Shown here one piece after another: positions 17,280 through 26,336 of a stretch of 45,633 nt of DNA. The stretch comes from an uncultured Lachnospiraceae bacterium. Lineage in GTDB: Bacteria > Bacillota > Clostridia > Lachnospirales > Lachnospiraceae. Position numbers and translations under genes: made by a program. Positions within the stretch are counted from its first letter, which is position 1; every line of letters begins with the position of its first letter. The notes below the pieces were generated by a model that was given only the letters and a program-made list of their open reading frames with translations, did not search any database and was not told the DNA's origin. The stretch covers positions 1 through 45,633 of the forward strand of contig CANQHZ010000021.1 of assembly GCA_947623805.1 (NCBI GenBank), given 5' to 3'.

Positions 17280-18011
17280 CTAAAAATCAATTATATTTGC
17301 CGCCTCAAGCAAAAGCTTAGTGTAGCTGCTTTGTGGGTTTTTGTATATATCGTCAACATATCCCTGTTCAAGAATTACCCCCCCACGCATAATCATCACC
17401 CTGTCGCACATCTGATAAACCACGCGCAAATCATGCGATATAAAAAGTATTGAAAGTCCCATTTCCTTGTGGAGTTTCAAGAGCAGCCTTATAATCTGCG
17501 ACTGTATTGTCACGTCAAGCGCCGAAACAGGCTCGTCCGCAATCAGAAAATCCGTGTCGCACAAAAGCGCCGCGGCTATCGCTATGCGCTGTCTCTGGCC
17601 TCCTGAAAGCTCCGACGGATAATGCTCCTTGATTTTTGCATCAAAACCGACTTTTTCAAGCATTTCCTCGACTTTCTCCTGCCTTTGCGTATGACTTAGC
17701 CTGCTCTTGCCTTTTTTCATGCGCATAGGCTCCTCCAATATCCAGCCAATTTTTTTTGATGGATTGAGCGAGCTGTACGGGTCTTGAAATACCATCTGAG
17801 GATTAAGGCAATCAAGGCTTATCCTGCCATCATAGTGTCGCTGCATTCCAAGTATCGCTTTAGCAAGCGTCGTCTTTCCGCAGCCGCTTTCACCTACGAG
17901 CCCTAAAATCTCGCCTTTTTTCATGCTAAAAGAAATGTTTTTCAATACATGCTGCTTTTTATTATAATACACATTTAAACTGTCTATTTCCAGTATATTT
18001 TCAGTGTCCAT
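17280..18011 (-). CDS. Peptide/nickel-type ABC transporter ATPase (OppF/NikE-like)
   Basis: Cytoplasmic ATPase that powers import with the OppD-like partner. The Walker A motif is G-E-S-G-C-G-K-T-T, the Q-loop is in V-F-Q-D-P-Y-S-S-L-N-P, the signature is L-S-G-G-Q-R-Q-R, the Walker B motif is L-I-A-D-E-P, and the H-loop is I-S-H-D-L. It has 243 residues and stops soon after the ATPase core, lacking the C-terminal HPY domain of most OppF/DppF proteins, so it is closer in size to NikE. It is the fifth gene of the transporter run. Confidence 0.9.
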   Translation of the reverse strand: MDTENILEIDSLNVYYNKKQHVLKNISFSMKKGEILGLVGESGCGKTTLAKAILGMQRHYDGRISLDCLNPQMVFQDPYSSLNPSKKIGWILEEPMRMKKGKSRLSHTQRQEKVEEMLEKVGFDAKIKEHYPSELSGGQRQRIAIAAALLCDTDFLIADEPVSALDVTIQSQIIRLLLKLHKEMGLSILFISHDLRVVYQMCDRVMIMRGGVILEQGYVDDIYKNPQSSYTKLLLEAANIIDF

Positions 18012-18107
18012 GACAATATCCTCATACAGAGACTTTAAACTTTTAATTATAAAATAAAGACTTTGAATTTAAAATCAGCTATAGTCTATACAATAAATTC
18101 TTCACAA

Positions 18108-18914
18108 TCAGGGCTTAGGCTTTTCAAGCTTTGGAATGGCATTTATGAGCTCGCGGGTATATTCCTGTCTGGGATTATTGAAAATCTCATCAGCCGCCCC
18201 CTCCTCTACAACCTCGCCGTCGTGCATTACAAGTATTCTGCCGCATATGCTTTTTACAAGGCTCAAGTCGTGCGATATGAATAAAATAGATGTTTTCTGT
18301 TCTCTATTGAGCCGCTGCAAAAGCTTTACTATCTGCAGCTGTATTGTGACATCAAGCGCTGTTGTCGGCTCGTCGGCGATAAGGAGCTTCGGCGCGCATA
18401 TCATAGCCGCCGCTATCATCACGCGCTGGCGCATGCCACCCGACAGCTCATGCGGATATTTTTTATAAATAAGCTCAGGATTGTCAAGCTCTACGTTTTT
18501 TAAGCTTTCAATCACAAGCTCATAGCGCTCCGCCTTGCTGATTTCAGGCTTGTGTATTTTAAGGCTTTCCTCTACCTGCCAGCCTATGCGCTTTGTAGGA
18601 TTGAGTGATGTCATCGGCTCCTGAAAAATGACACCAATGTCATTTCCCTGTATTTTTCTAAGCTCAGAACGTTTCGCGCTTAAAAGCTCTTTTTTGTCAA
18701 AAATTATTTCCCCGCTTGTAGTCACGTCATGGCGGCGCAAAAGCCCCGCTATCGCCATCGCCGTCATTGATTTTCCCGAGCCCGATTCGCCCACTATTCC
18801 CAGTATTTCACCATATTTTAATGTCATGTTTATGTTTCTGACAATATGCTCGGGGGCATCATGGTCGTGGAACTCTATATTCAGATTTTTGACCTCTAAC
18901 AAAATATCGCTCAT
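18108..18914 (-). CDS. Peptide/nickel-type ABC transporter ATPase (OppD/NikD-like)
   Basis: Second ATPase of the importer. Walker A G-E-S-G-S-G-K-S-M, Q-loop in F-Q-E-P-M-T-S-L-N-P, signature L-S-G-G-M-R-Q-R, Walker B L-I-A-D-E-P-T-T, H-loop I-S-H-D-L-S. At 268 residues it lacks the C-terminal extension of OppD/DppD. The ribosome binding site is weak (GTGG). About 95 bases separate it from its partner ATPase and 169 bases from the permease upstream; that larger gap holds a small CCAATT/AATTGG hairpin. Confidence 0.9.
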   Translation of the reverse strand: MSDILLEVKNLNIEFHDHDAPEHIVRNINMTLKYGEILGIVGESGSGKSMTAMAIAGLLRRHDVTTSGEIIFDKKELLSAKRSELRKIQGNDIGVIFQEPMTSLNPTKRIGWQVEESLKIHKPEISKAERYELVIESLKNVELDNPELIYKKYPHELSGGMRQRVMIAAAMICAPKLLIADEPTTALDVTIQLQIVKLLQRLNREQKTSILFISHDLSLVKSICGRILVMHDGEVVEEGAADEIFNNPRQEYTRELINAIPKLEKPKP

Positions 18915-19083
18915 ATTTTACCACTGTTTTCTAAATTTAAAATTTGGAAGTTTCTATTTTTCTATGTTTATTCACTGTTTTTTTGAGATAATTATAGTCT
19001 TCACCGCTCATACCAATTAGCCTTTATCCGAATTGGCAGACTTCAGGCTGCTCACAAGCGAACAGGCTTCTTCATCATTACAA

Positions 19084-19896
19084 CTAATTTTTCAGCCCGT
19101 CTGCCAAGAGTGAAAAGCCTAGCACAAGCAGGATTATCATAAGTCCCGTAAATACGGCATAATTTGGCGCTGAAAACAGATACCCTTGCGCTTCTGAAAG
19201 CATGCTGCCCAAACTTGCGTCAGGCGGCTGCACTCCAATGCCAAGATAGCTCATTCCAGCCTCCGCAAGCACAGCATTATTAAAGCCTATCATTATTGAC
19301 GAAAGCAGCACTGTCATTGTATTTGGAAGTATATGCACAAAGATTATCCGCATATGCGGCACTCCCGCAAGCCTCGCACTTTTCACATAATCCATCTCGC
19401 GGTACTTGATGAACTCTCCGCGCACTATACGCGCAAAGCTCGGTACAAACGCAATACCAAGCGCAAGCACGACATTGTACTTCCCCGTACCGAAAAGACT
19501 GATAAATACAAGCGCAAGAAGTATGCTCGGAAATGCAAACACCACATCATTTATGCGCATGACCACCTCATCAAGCCAGCCGCCAAAATATCCCGTGACA
19601 GCTCCGATAATCACGCCACTCACCACGCCGATAACCACAGTTGCAAACGCTATGATGAAAGTATTGCCCATTCCCTTAAGCACGCGTGAAAAAATATCCC
19701 TGCCAAAGTTATCACACCCCATAAGATGTGACAGGCTCGGCGCCGCCAGCTTGGCACTACTGTCCATTTTTGTCGGGTCATACGGGGTATAAAAAAATCC
19801 TAGTATTATCAAAAAGAGCATAATGGAAGTAATCACAAGACCTATTATTAAATTTGCAGAATGTTTTTTCTTGGAATACTTTTTCCTGATTTGCAT
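19084..19896 (-). CDS. Peptide/nickel-type ABC permease (OppC/DppC-like)
   Basis: Membrane subunit of the importer, 270 residues, with an N-terminal helix after a Lys-rich start and further hydrophobic segments. The binding-protein-dependent permease signature is seen as R-I-V-R-G-E-F-I-K-Y-R-E-M-D-Y-V, the coupling loop for the ATPases, with A-R-L-A-G-V-P following. The N-terminal M-G-C-D-N-F-G-R-D-I-F-S-R motif is typical of OppC. The gene is separated from oppB by a 259-base gap holding a long palindromic element. Confidence 0.9.
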   Translation of the reverse strand: MQIRKKYSKKKHSANLIIGLVITSIMLFLIILGFFYTPYDPTKMDSSAKLAAPSLSHLMGCDNFGRDIFSRVLKGMGNTFIIAFATVVIGVVSGVIIGAVTGYFGGWLDEVVMRINDVVFAFPSILLALVFISLFGTGKYNVVLALGIAFVPSFARIVRGEFIKYREMDYVKSARLAGVPHMRIIFVHILPNTMTVLLSSIMIGFNNAVLAEAGMSYLGIGVQPPDASLGSMLSEAQGYLFSAPNYAVFTGLMIILLVLGFSLLADGLKN

Positions 19897-19935
19897 ATGA
19901 TTTTATTCCTCTTTTATAATTGCATTAGGCAGGTC

Positions 19936-20100
19936 GCTCGAAGATGTTCATATACCCATGAAGACTCGCTCGCGCTCAGTGGTAGGCGTAGCGGACACTA
20001 AACTCAACTGCGCTGTAAAAGGAGCTACGCTTTTACAGCTTATTTCGTTAAGTGCCGACGCTTCCCAAGGGTCTTCATGGGTATATGAACATCTTCGAGC
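19936..20100. repeat. 165-bp long-palindrome element within the transporter operon
   Basis: The ends (19936-19965 and 20071-20100) are perfect 30-base inverted repeats, beginning GCTCGAAGATG on both strands. Inside are a second, imperfect pair (about 19981-20003 with 20047-20066) and a perfect 10-bp hairpin GCTGTAAAAG / CTTTTACAGC (20012-20021, 20030-20039). The whole would fold as one nested hairpin. No gene is present and no target-site duplication is obvious. It lies between the stop of oppB and the start of oppC. It resembles a MITE or palindromic repeat unit, or an RNA processing/attenuation structure. Confidence 0.85.
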
Positions 20101-20155
20101 TAGTGTATTGGCACTTAACTATTTTTGTTGGTACTTAAAAGTTTTATTATTTTCA

Positions 20156-21115
20156 TTACTTACTTAGAATATCCTTCTGAGCCGATATTCGCGGGTCTAC
20201 TATCTGATAAATAATATCCACACAAAAATTCGTGACAATCACTACCAACGCTATAAGCACGATTATAGCCTCCACCACAGGATAATCCCTGTATGATATG
20301 GAAGTCAAAAGTATGCGCCCTATACCAGGAATATTAAACACCTGCTCTATTACAATGCTCCCCACAATCATATCCGCAAGCGTCATTCCCCACAGCGTTA
20401 TCACAGGGAGCATGGCGTTTCTGAGGACATGGCGGTAAAGCACCTTGCTTGTGTTATTCCCCTTGCTGTAGGCTGTCCTCACATAATCCTTGCCCGCCTC
20501 CTCAATGCACGAGCCGCGCAAAAGCTTGACCGACATTGCAATCTTGGGCAACGCAATCGCTATGCAGGGAAATATCATATATAATATAAAGCCTCCCAAA
20601 TCCGTTTCATACGAAACAAATCCGCCTGGCGTAAATATCTTAAAAATCAGTCCAAATATATAGGTAATCAAAATCCCCATAAAGAAATGAGGCACGGACA
20701 TCATTACCTGATTTAACACTATTATAAGCCTGTCCACGCCTTTACCCTTATGCTTGGCTGAGTATATTCCGACAGGCACGGACACTCCCGCCATTATAAT
20801 AAATGCCGTCACTGCCATCACTACATTGATAGGCAGCTTTGACAAAATCATCTCCGAAACGGGCACATTGTATTTATAAGAAATGCCAAAATCGCCCTTG
20901 ACAAAATTAATGAGCCAATCCACATATCTTTCCATAAAGGGTCTGTTTAGCCCAAGCTCCTCCCGCACAGCCTTGATGCGTTCAGGAGTAGCATCTGTTC
21001 CAAGCGACGCAAGTGCCGCGTCCCCCGGTATTATGTCAAATGCAAGATAGACGAGGAATGAAATACATAAAAGCGTTATCAGCGTCGTCGCAAGCTTTTT
21101 AAAAACATATCTCAT
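20156..21115 (-). CDS. Peptide/nickel-type ABC permease (OppB/DppB-like)
   Basis: Membrane subunit of the importer, 319 residues, with hydrophobic segments beginning at A-T-T-L-I-T-L-L-C-I-S-F-L-V-Y and the family's P-G-D-A...L-G-L-N-R-P-F-M-E-R-Y N-terminal region. The permease loop reads V-K-L-L-R-G-S-C-I-E-E-A-G-K-D-Y-V-R-T-A. The GTG at 21136 is in frame, but ATG at 21115 follows GAGG at 10 bases and matches the family start (M-R-Y-V-F-K-K). A 5-bp GC-rich hairpin lies in the 180-base gap after the binding-protein gene. Confidence 0.9.
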   Translation of the reverse strand: MRYVFKKLATTLITLLCISFLVYLAFDIIPGDAALASLGTDATPERIKAVREELGLNRPFMERYVDWLINFVKGDFGISYKYNVPVSEMILSKLPINVVMAVTAFIIMAGVSVPVGIYSAKHKGKGVDRLIIVLNQVMMSVPHFFMGILITYIFGLIFKIFTPGGFVSYETDLGGFILYMIFPCIAIALPKIAMSVKLLRGSCIEEAGKDYVRTAYSKGNNTSKVLYRHVLRNAMLPVITLWGMTLADMIVGSIVIEQVFNIPGIGRILLTSISYRDYPVVEAIIVLIALVVIVTNFCVDIIYQIVDPRISAQKDILSK

Positions 21116-21295
21116 ACCTCGTCTACCTCTTTTCACTAATATGCGCCCGCTTACAATAACATTTTACTTAAAAATAAACGGAAAAACATACTAAAAATTT
21201 CTGAAAAGTCTAACAGTTTCCTATATCATATAGCAGGCGCCCTATGCGCCGCAAATCTGATTATAAAAAACTATCCTTTGCCTCTTACAATATAT

Positions 21296-22924
21296 TTATT
21301 CTACTGCGTAAAGCTTTGAAAAATCCTGAATATATAAAGGATAAAATTCATATCCCGCATATTTTTTACTTATCGCAACAAGCTCGCACAAATCCTGAAT
21401 GTACACATTTGCCGCCGTGTCCGTAAGTATCTTCTCGCACTCCTTGTAATACTCTGTCGCCGAATCGTCATCAAGGACTGCCTCCGCCGACAGTGCATTT
21501 TTATAAGCCGCATCGTAATCAGGATTATTATAGTTTGTAAAATTATTGCTCGCGTCCGACTGGAAACGGCTCAACATAGCGCCCGCCGTAAGCGTAGACG
21601 CGTCAACTCCGACTACTGTAGCCTCAAAATCACGCGCACCGTACACGTCGCTCAGCCAAGTCTCCCACTCGATAAGCTCAATATTCATAGTCACGCCGAT
21701 AGCCTTGTACTGCTCCGCCAGAACCTGCGCCGTATCAATATGCTGCTGATAATTTGACGGCACCTTTGCCGTAAACTCAAAGCCGTCAGCATAGCCAGCC
21801 TCCGCAAGCAGCTCCTTTGCTTTCTCTACGTCAGTCGCATATACGCCGTTTAACTCCTCCATATAGTATTTCCCAAATGTCGGGAACATACTGCTGCCTA
21901 CAGGCGTACCCTTGCCGTCGGAAACAAAGTCCAAAATCTCCTGCTTGTTTACCGCATAGCTCAAAGCCTGACGCACAAGCTCATTGTCAAACGGCGCTAC
22001 GTCATTATTCAAATACATGCCCTGCACAAGATTCATAGTGCCTTCAAGTATGTTGAAATTGTCACCAAGCTCTGCCGCTTGCGCCGTAGTCACTCTGGCA
22101 ACCATATCCACAGCGCCGCCCTCAAGGTTCATCACGATAGCGTCAGCATCGGCAAGCACCTTTAAATTAACAGTCTTTATATGCGCTGGCTCACCCCAGT
22201 AATCATCAAAACGCTCCAATACTACATTTTCCTGCAACGAGCGCGACACAAACTTATAAGGACCCGTGCCTATGGGATTTGTCTCAAGGTCCGCCACGTC
22301 AGCGGGCACAATAGCCGCCTCGATAGTAGCGCATATCGCGATAAACACGCTGCTTGCCTCTTTCAATGTTACAACAACAGTCTTGTCGTCAGGCGTCTCG
22401 ACGCTTGCAATATTAGAAAACGCCGATATAACAGGCTCTCCCCCATTTAAACCGGCGCATTTTTCAATCGAATATTTCACGTCTGCAACCGTTACGGGAT
22501 TTCCGTTGTGGAACTTGATACCGTCTCTCAATGTGAACGTATAAACCAAGCCGTCCTCCGACATTGTATAGCCGCTTGCCACAGCAGGATTGAGATTGCC
22601 GTCGCTGTCGGGCTTGTATAAGCCCTCGTAGATATTGAACAGTATCTCCTGCGTGCCTGAACCGTTTGCAAGGTTAGGGTCAAGGCTGTTCAAATCCTGC
22701 GGAATGCCTATAGTAATCTGCGAATCGGCATCATCTGTTGTCGGCTGCGCCTCTGTCTGAGCTTGTGTCTGTACACTCTCAGAGCTTTCGTCCGTCGAAA
22801 CAGTCGCATTTTGTGTAGAGTCTCCATCAGCCTTATCACCTGCGCATCCGCCCAGTGCAATAGTCAGTGTAAGCAACATACTTACGAAAAGAACCTTTGA
22901 TTTTGTGTGTTCTCTCTTAGTCAT
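21296..22924 (-). CDS. Substrate-binding lipoprotein of the ABC importer (SBP family 5)
   Basis: Extracellular receptor that delivers substrate to the permeases. It has 542 residues. A signal peptide ends in lipobox L-G-G-C, followed by a Ser/Thr/Gln-rich tether (about 30-68), then the SBP_bac_5 fold: I-P-Q-D-L-N-S-L-D-P, F-N-I-Y-E-G-L-Y-K, Y-T-F-T-L-R-D-G-I-K-F-H-N-G and V-R-Q-A-L-S-Y-A-V-N-K. The ligand cannot be told from sequence; oligopeptides, dipeptides or nickel are all possible for this family. It is the first gene of the operon, with a promoter at 23022-23050 and AGGAG seven bases before the start. Confidence 0.92.
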   Translation of the reverse strand: MTKREHTKSKVLFVSMLLTLTIALGGCAGDKADGDSTQNATVSTDESSESVQTQAQTEAQPTTDDADSQITIGIPQDLNSLDPNLANGSGTQEILFNIYEGLYKPDSDGNLNPAVASGYTMSEDGLVYTFTLRDGIKFHNGNPVTVADVKYSIEKCAGLNGGEPVISAFSNIASVETPDDKTVVVTLKEASSVFIAICATIEAAIVPADVADLETNPIGTGPYKFVSRSLQENVVLERFDDYWGEPAHIKTVNLKVLADADAIVMNLEGGAVDMVARVTTAQAAELGDNFNILEGTMNLVQGMYLNNDVAPFDNELVRQALSYAVNKQEILDFVSDGKGTPVGSSMFPTFGKYYMEELNGVYATDVEKAKELLAEAGYADGFEFTAKVPSNYQQHIDTAQVLAEQYKAIGVTMNIELIEWETWLSDVYGARDFEATVVGVDASTLTAGAMLSRFQSDASNNFTNYNNPDYDAAYKNALSAEAVLDDDSATEYYKECEKILTDTAANVYIQDLCELVAISKKYAGYEFYPLYIQDFSKLYAVE

Positions 22925-23021
22925 GTCTTTACTCCTTTTCTTATTCTTTCTATATTCAGTTGTCGATGCGTCGGGTATAGTCTGCCGCTTTTTAATGCAG
23001 TACTATCCCTCAGCCTTGATA

Positions 23022-23050
23022 ATTGTATACAATATCTGGCAAAAAAGCAA
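23022..23050 (-). promoter_or_regulatory. Promoter of the ABC transporter operon
   Basis: TTGCTT (23045-23050) and TACAAT (23022-23027) separated by 17 bases on the minus strand, about 100 bases before the binding-protein start. The long leader has no recognised riboswitch. Confidence 0.5.
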
Positions 23051-23077
23051 TATGTATTTCAAAATATTATTGTACTT

Positions 23078-23530
23078 TTATTTGTCCAATACCTTTTTAA
23101 GCTCGTCCATAAAAGTATTGATGTCCTTAAATTCACGGTACACAGAGGCAAAACGCACATATGCTACCGCGTCCAGGTCCTTCAGCTTATTCATCACCAG
23201 CTCGCCAATCACCTGGCTTGGCACTTCCTTTTCCTCCCTGCCAAAAACCTCGGTTTCCACCTCGTCAACAAGCTTATTTATTTCGTCTACGCTCACAGGT
23301 CTTTTGTGGCAGGCGCGCAAAATTCCGCCCTCAATTTTAGTCCTGTCATATGCCTCTCTGTTGTTGTCTTTCTTAATGACAATAAGGGGAATAGTTTCCA
23401 CTTTTTCATATGTAGTAAAACGCTTGCCGCACTCGTCGCAGACACGCCGCCTGCGGATCGAGCTGCCGTCCTCGGCAGGTCTTGAATCTATAACTCTTGT
23501 ATTTTCACGATTGCAAAATGGACATTTCAT
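23078..23530 (-). CDS. nrdR: Transcriptional repressor NrdR
   Basis: Represses ribonucleotide reductase genes in response to ATP/dATP. The 150 residues show the N-terminal zinc ribbon (C-P-F-C...C-D-E-C-G-K-R-F-T-T-Y-E), with R-R-R-R for DNA binding, and the ATP-cone (about 45-140, beginning P-L-I-V-I-K-K-D). Length and motifs are typical. GGAGG lies ten bases upstream and a near-perfect promoter is at 23633-23661. No NrdR box was recognised near the gene itself. Confidence 0.96.
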   Translation of the reverse strand: MKCPFCNRENTRVIDSRPAEDGSSIRRRRVCDECGKRFTTYEKVETIPLIVIKKDNNREAYDRTKIEGGILRACHKRPVSVDEINKLVDEVETEVFGREEKEVPSQVIGELVMNKLKDLDAVAYVRFASVYREFKDINTFMDELKKVLDK

Positions 23531-23632
23531 AATTTGTATGCCTCCTTACGCTTACACACTTGCGCATGCAAAATTTCCGCACATATATGACAATTGATTT
23601 GTATGTAAATTCAACAAATTTTCTTACAATTC

Positions 23633-23661
23633 AGTATACGTGAAGATTAGAGCAATGTCAA
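23633..23661 (-). promoter_or_regulatory. nrdR promoter
   Basis: TTGACA (23656-23661) and TATACT (23633-23638) with 17-base spacing on the minus strand; leader of about 95 bases. Confidence 0.75.
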
Positions 23662-23737
23662 CTACAATACGCTCATTTGCGACCTCTTACCCCTACAAAA
23701 TCAAAAGCTAAACTCATGATATTACACAAGCAAAGCA

Positions 23738-23965
23738 TCATATATCCACCAATATAATATCAGGTCCAATCTGCTTAATACACTTATACGGAATGACAAT
23801 CACTGCATCGTCCGTAAACATACTCCAAAAGCCCTTACAGCCGGGCACCATAATCTTACATATGCAGCCGCCGCACTCGTCGATTTCCATGTTGCAGATA
23901 TGACCTAATCTCTTACAATCTTTTATACTTATAACCTCTTTCTTTTTCAGCTCACTATACAGCAA
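23738..23965 (-). CDS. YlmC/YmxH family PRC-barrel protein
   Basis: A 75-residue PRC-barrel protein of the YlmC/YmxH family, found in spore-forming Firmicutes and linked to sporulation there. The family opening S-E-L-K-K-K-E-V-I-S-I-K-D-C-K-R-L-G-H is clear, and the C-terminus is I-K-Q-I-G-P-D-I-I-L-V-D-I. The start codon is TTG at 23963-23965 with GAGGGGG seven bases upstream. A TATAAT box lies about 35 bases upstream without a good -35 box, as can occur with sporulation sigma factors. Confidence 0.85.
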   Translation of the reverse strand: MLYSELKKKEVISIKDCKRLGHICNMEIDECGGCICKIMVPGCKGFWSMFTDDAVIVIPYKCIKQIGPDIILVDI

Positions 23966-24050
23966 TCTAACGCCCCCTCAAAAGTACTCGCTTTTATATT
24001 ATATGCGCCAATCTCTGATATGCGACAGCACTGTCAGAAATTATACAAAT

Positions 24051-24085
24051 AAAAAAAGGATTTCCAAATCTGAAAATCCTTTTTT
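24051..24085 (-). terminator. Terminator after the GH3 gene
   Basis: A stem formed by AAAAAAGGATTT and its complement around a short loop, with six Ts at the 3' side on the minus strand, starting 5 bases after the stop at 24090. Also able to act on the other strand. Confidence 0.8.
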
Positions 24086-24089
24086 ATCA

Positions 24090-26267
24090 TCACACACTCA
24101 ATGTCACATCAGCCACATCGACAACCTCCTCAGCCGACTTGGCAAGAAGTATCATATAGTTGCCCGAATCGACCTTAAAACCGCCGCTCTCCTCGTCATA
24201 GTACGCAAAAGCATCTTCCCTAAGCTCGACCTTAACCTGCTTAGTCTCGCCTGCCTCGAGCCAAACCTTTTCAAATGCCTTAAGCTCCTTTGCAGCTTTC
24301 TTTACCTTTGGCAGCTTATCAGCTACATATATCTGCGCTACCTGAGCGCCCGCTCTGCCGCCAATATTTGAAATATTGAACGTCACCTCAACAAGCTTAT
24401 TCTCACGAGTGCACTCAACCACCCTTGCCGACAGCCCTGTCATTACAAACTCAGTATATGAAAGCCCATATCCAAACGGAAACGCCGTCTTAACGTCATA
24501 CGTGTCATAATATCTGTATCCTACAAAAATACCCTCGCCGTAGTTTACACTGTCGCCTCCCGGAAATTCGCCAAGCACCACAGCAGGACAATCCTTGTCG
24601 CTTACAGGGAATGTCTCGGGAAGCCTTCCCGAGGGATTGACCTCGCCGAAAATAACCTCCGCAAGCGCCACTCCGCCCTCCATGCCCGCATACCAGCTGC
24701 ATATAAGAGCCTTTGCCTTGTCCACCCATGCACTCATGTCTACAGGCGAGCCCGTCTGCATTATGACAACCGTGTCAGGTCTTATGTCCAAAAGCTTTGA
24801 TATAAACTCATCTTGTCCATACGGAAGTTTCAAGTCTTCACGGTCCTGTCCCTCGGTATCATAATCATGCGTAAGCCCTCCGACAAAAATCACGGCGTCT
24901 GCGTCTCTTGCTGCTTCAAGCGCCTCTGCCGCATATTCGTCATTCTTTTCCCGCTGGCGTTTAATCTTTTCGTCATCTGCAAGCTTTCTTTCAGGCTCGG
25001 GACTTGCGTTTAAGCTGTCCGCCTGTCCATTCTCATCATTGCCCACATTTGCCCAGATATTTCCTACGTCTTCATTGTAGTACCCAGGCTTATAGACAAT
25101 CTGCGTATTGCCGCCAAGCAGCATATTTATGCCCATAAGCGGAGTTATCTCATAAAGCGCCTTTATCTCCGCGCTGCCGCCGCCGGGCGCATGGCATCTG
25201 TTGGCATTCTCGCCTATTACCAGAAGCTTTTTTATTTTCTTTTTATCAAGCGGCAGTATATTGTCATCATTTTTAAGCAGGACTACCGATTCCCTCGCGG
25301 TCTGGCGCAGCGCCTCCTTGTCGCGGTAGTCGTTATATGTGCCGCTCTTTCGCTCGCCGTCAAGCATATGGAGCTCATTCATCACATGAAGAATGTGCCT
25401 TACTTTTTCATCAAGCTTTTCCACGGCAAGCTCCCTGTCAATTTCGCCGCTCTCTATCATTTTAAGCAGCGGATTTGCAAGATAATATTCATCAAAATTA
25501 TCCGTAACTGACATTTCCATGTCAAGTCCGTTCATAAGCGCCTCTTTCGTATCGTGCACTCCGCCCCAATCGGAAACCACAATACCCTCAAAACCCCACT
25601 CATCACGCAAAATCTTGTTGAGAAGATAGTCATTGTGACAGCAGTGCGAGCCTCTGAGCTTATTGTACGCTCCCATTATCCCCTTTGTCTTGCCTTTCTT
25701 CACAGCCGCCTCAAACGCGGGCAGATAAATCTCCCTGAGCGCCCTCTCGCTTACCTCGACGTCTACCTCCAGACGCTTTGTTTCCTGATTGTTCAGTGCA
25801 AAATGCTTCACGCACGCCGAAACATCATTTTCCTCAATTCCCTTTACAAGAGGTACTACAAGCTCCGATGTCAGATATGGGTCCTCTCCCATATATTCAA
25901 AGCTGCGCCCGCATCTGGGATTGCGCATTATATTTATCCCCGGCGCAAGTATCATATCCTTGCCGCGTCCTCTTGCCTCCTTGCCGAGAATTTGCCCTGT
26001 CCTGTAGGCAAGCTCTCTATTCCAAGTCGCCGCAAGCGCGGTATTGCTCGGCAAATACGAAACTCTGTCATATGAGAGCCCTATTTCTCTCCATACATCC
26101 TTATTAAAATCCTTGCGCACCCCCATAGGACCGTCCGATGTTATAAACGGCGGTATTCCCAGCCGCTCTACCCCTTTCGTGGAAAAAAGCCCGTTTCCAT
26201 GGACCATATCCGCCTTTTCCTGCAAAGTAAGCTGGCTGATTAATTCCTCAATCCTCTCACCTGTCAT
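24090..26267 (-). CDS. Glycoside hydrolase family 3 beta-glycosidase
   Basis: Hydrolyses beta-linked sugars, most likely a beta-glucosidase acting on short oligosaccharides inside the cell, since no signal peptide is present. The 725 residues carry the GH3 N-terminal barrel (G-P-M-G-V-R, K-H-F-A-L-N-N-Q-E) with nucleophile Asp233 in V-S-D-W-G-G, the C-terminal domain with the acid/base region E-G-Q-D-R-E-D-L, and a fibronectin-III-like end (F-N-I-S-N-I-G-G-R). The loop with N-A-S-P-E-P-E-R near residue 410-440 is charged and probably exposed. The start has GGGGGAG five bases upstream. lgt follows immediately upstream in the same direction. Confidence 0.92.
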   Translation of the reverse strand: MTGERIEELISQLTLQEKADMVHGNGLFSTKGVERLGIPPFITSDGPMGVRKDFNKDVWREIGLSYDRVSYLPSNTALAATWNRELAYRTGQILGKEARGRGKDMILAPGINIMRNPRCGRSFEYMGEDPYLTSELVVPLVKGIEENDVSACVKHFALNNQETKRLEVDVEVSERALREIYLPAFEAAVKKGKTKGIMGAYNKLRGSHCCHNDYLLNKILRDEWGFEGIVVSDWGGVHDTKEALMNGLDMEMSVTDNFDEYYLANPLLKMIESGEIDRELAVEKLDEKVRHILHVMNELHMLDGERKSGTYNDYRDKEALRQTARESVVLLKNDDNILPLDKKKIKKLLVIGENANRCHAPGGGSAEIKALYEITPLMGINMLLGGNTQIVYKPGYYNEDVGNIWANVGNDENGQADSLNASPEPERKLADDEKIKRQREKNDEYAAEALEAARDADAVIFVGGLTHDYDTEGQDREDLKLPYGQDEFISKLLDIRPDTVVIMQTGSPVDMSAWVDKAKALICSWYAGMEGGVALAEVIFGEVNPSGRLPETFPVSDKDCPAVVLGEFPGGDSVNYGEGIFVGYRYYDTYDVKTAFPFGYGLSYTEFVMTGLSARVVECTRENKLVEVTFNISNIGGRAGAQVAQIYVADKLPKVKKAAKELKAFEKVWLEAGETKQVKVELREDAFAYYDEESGGFKVDSGNYMILLAKSAEEVVDVADVTLSV

Positions 26268-26336
26268 GTATGCTCCCCCTCTCTTATATTGCCGACTTTC
26301 ATCTGCCTGACTTTACAACGCACAAATCACAATACC

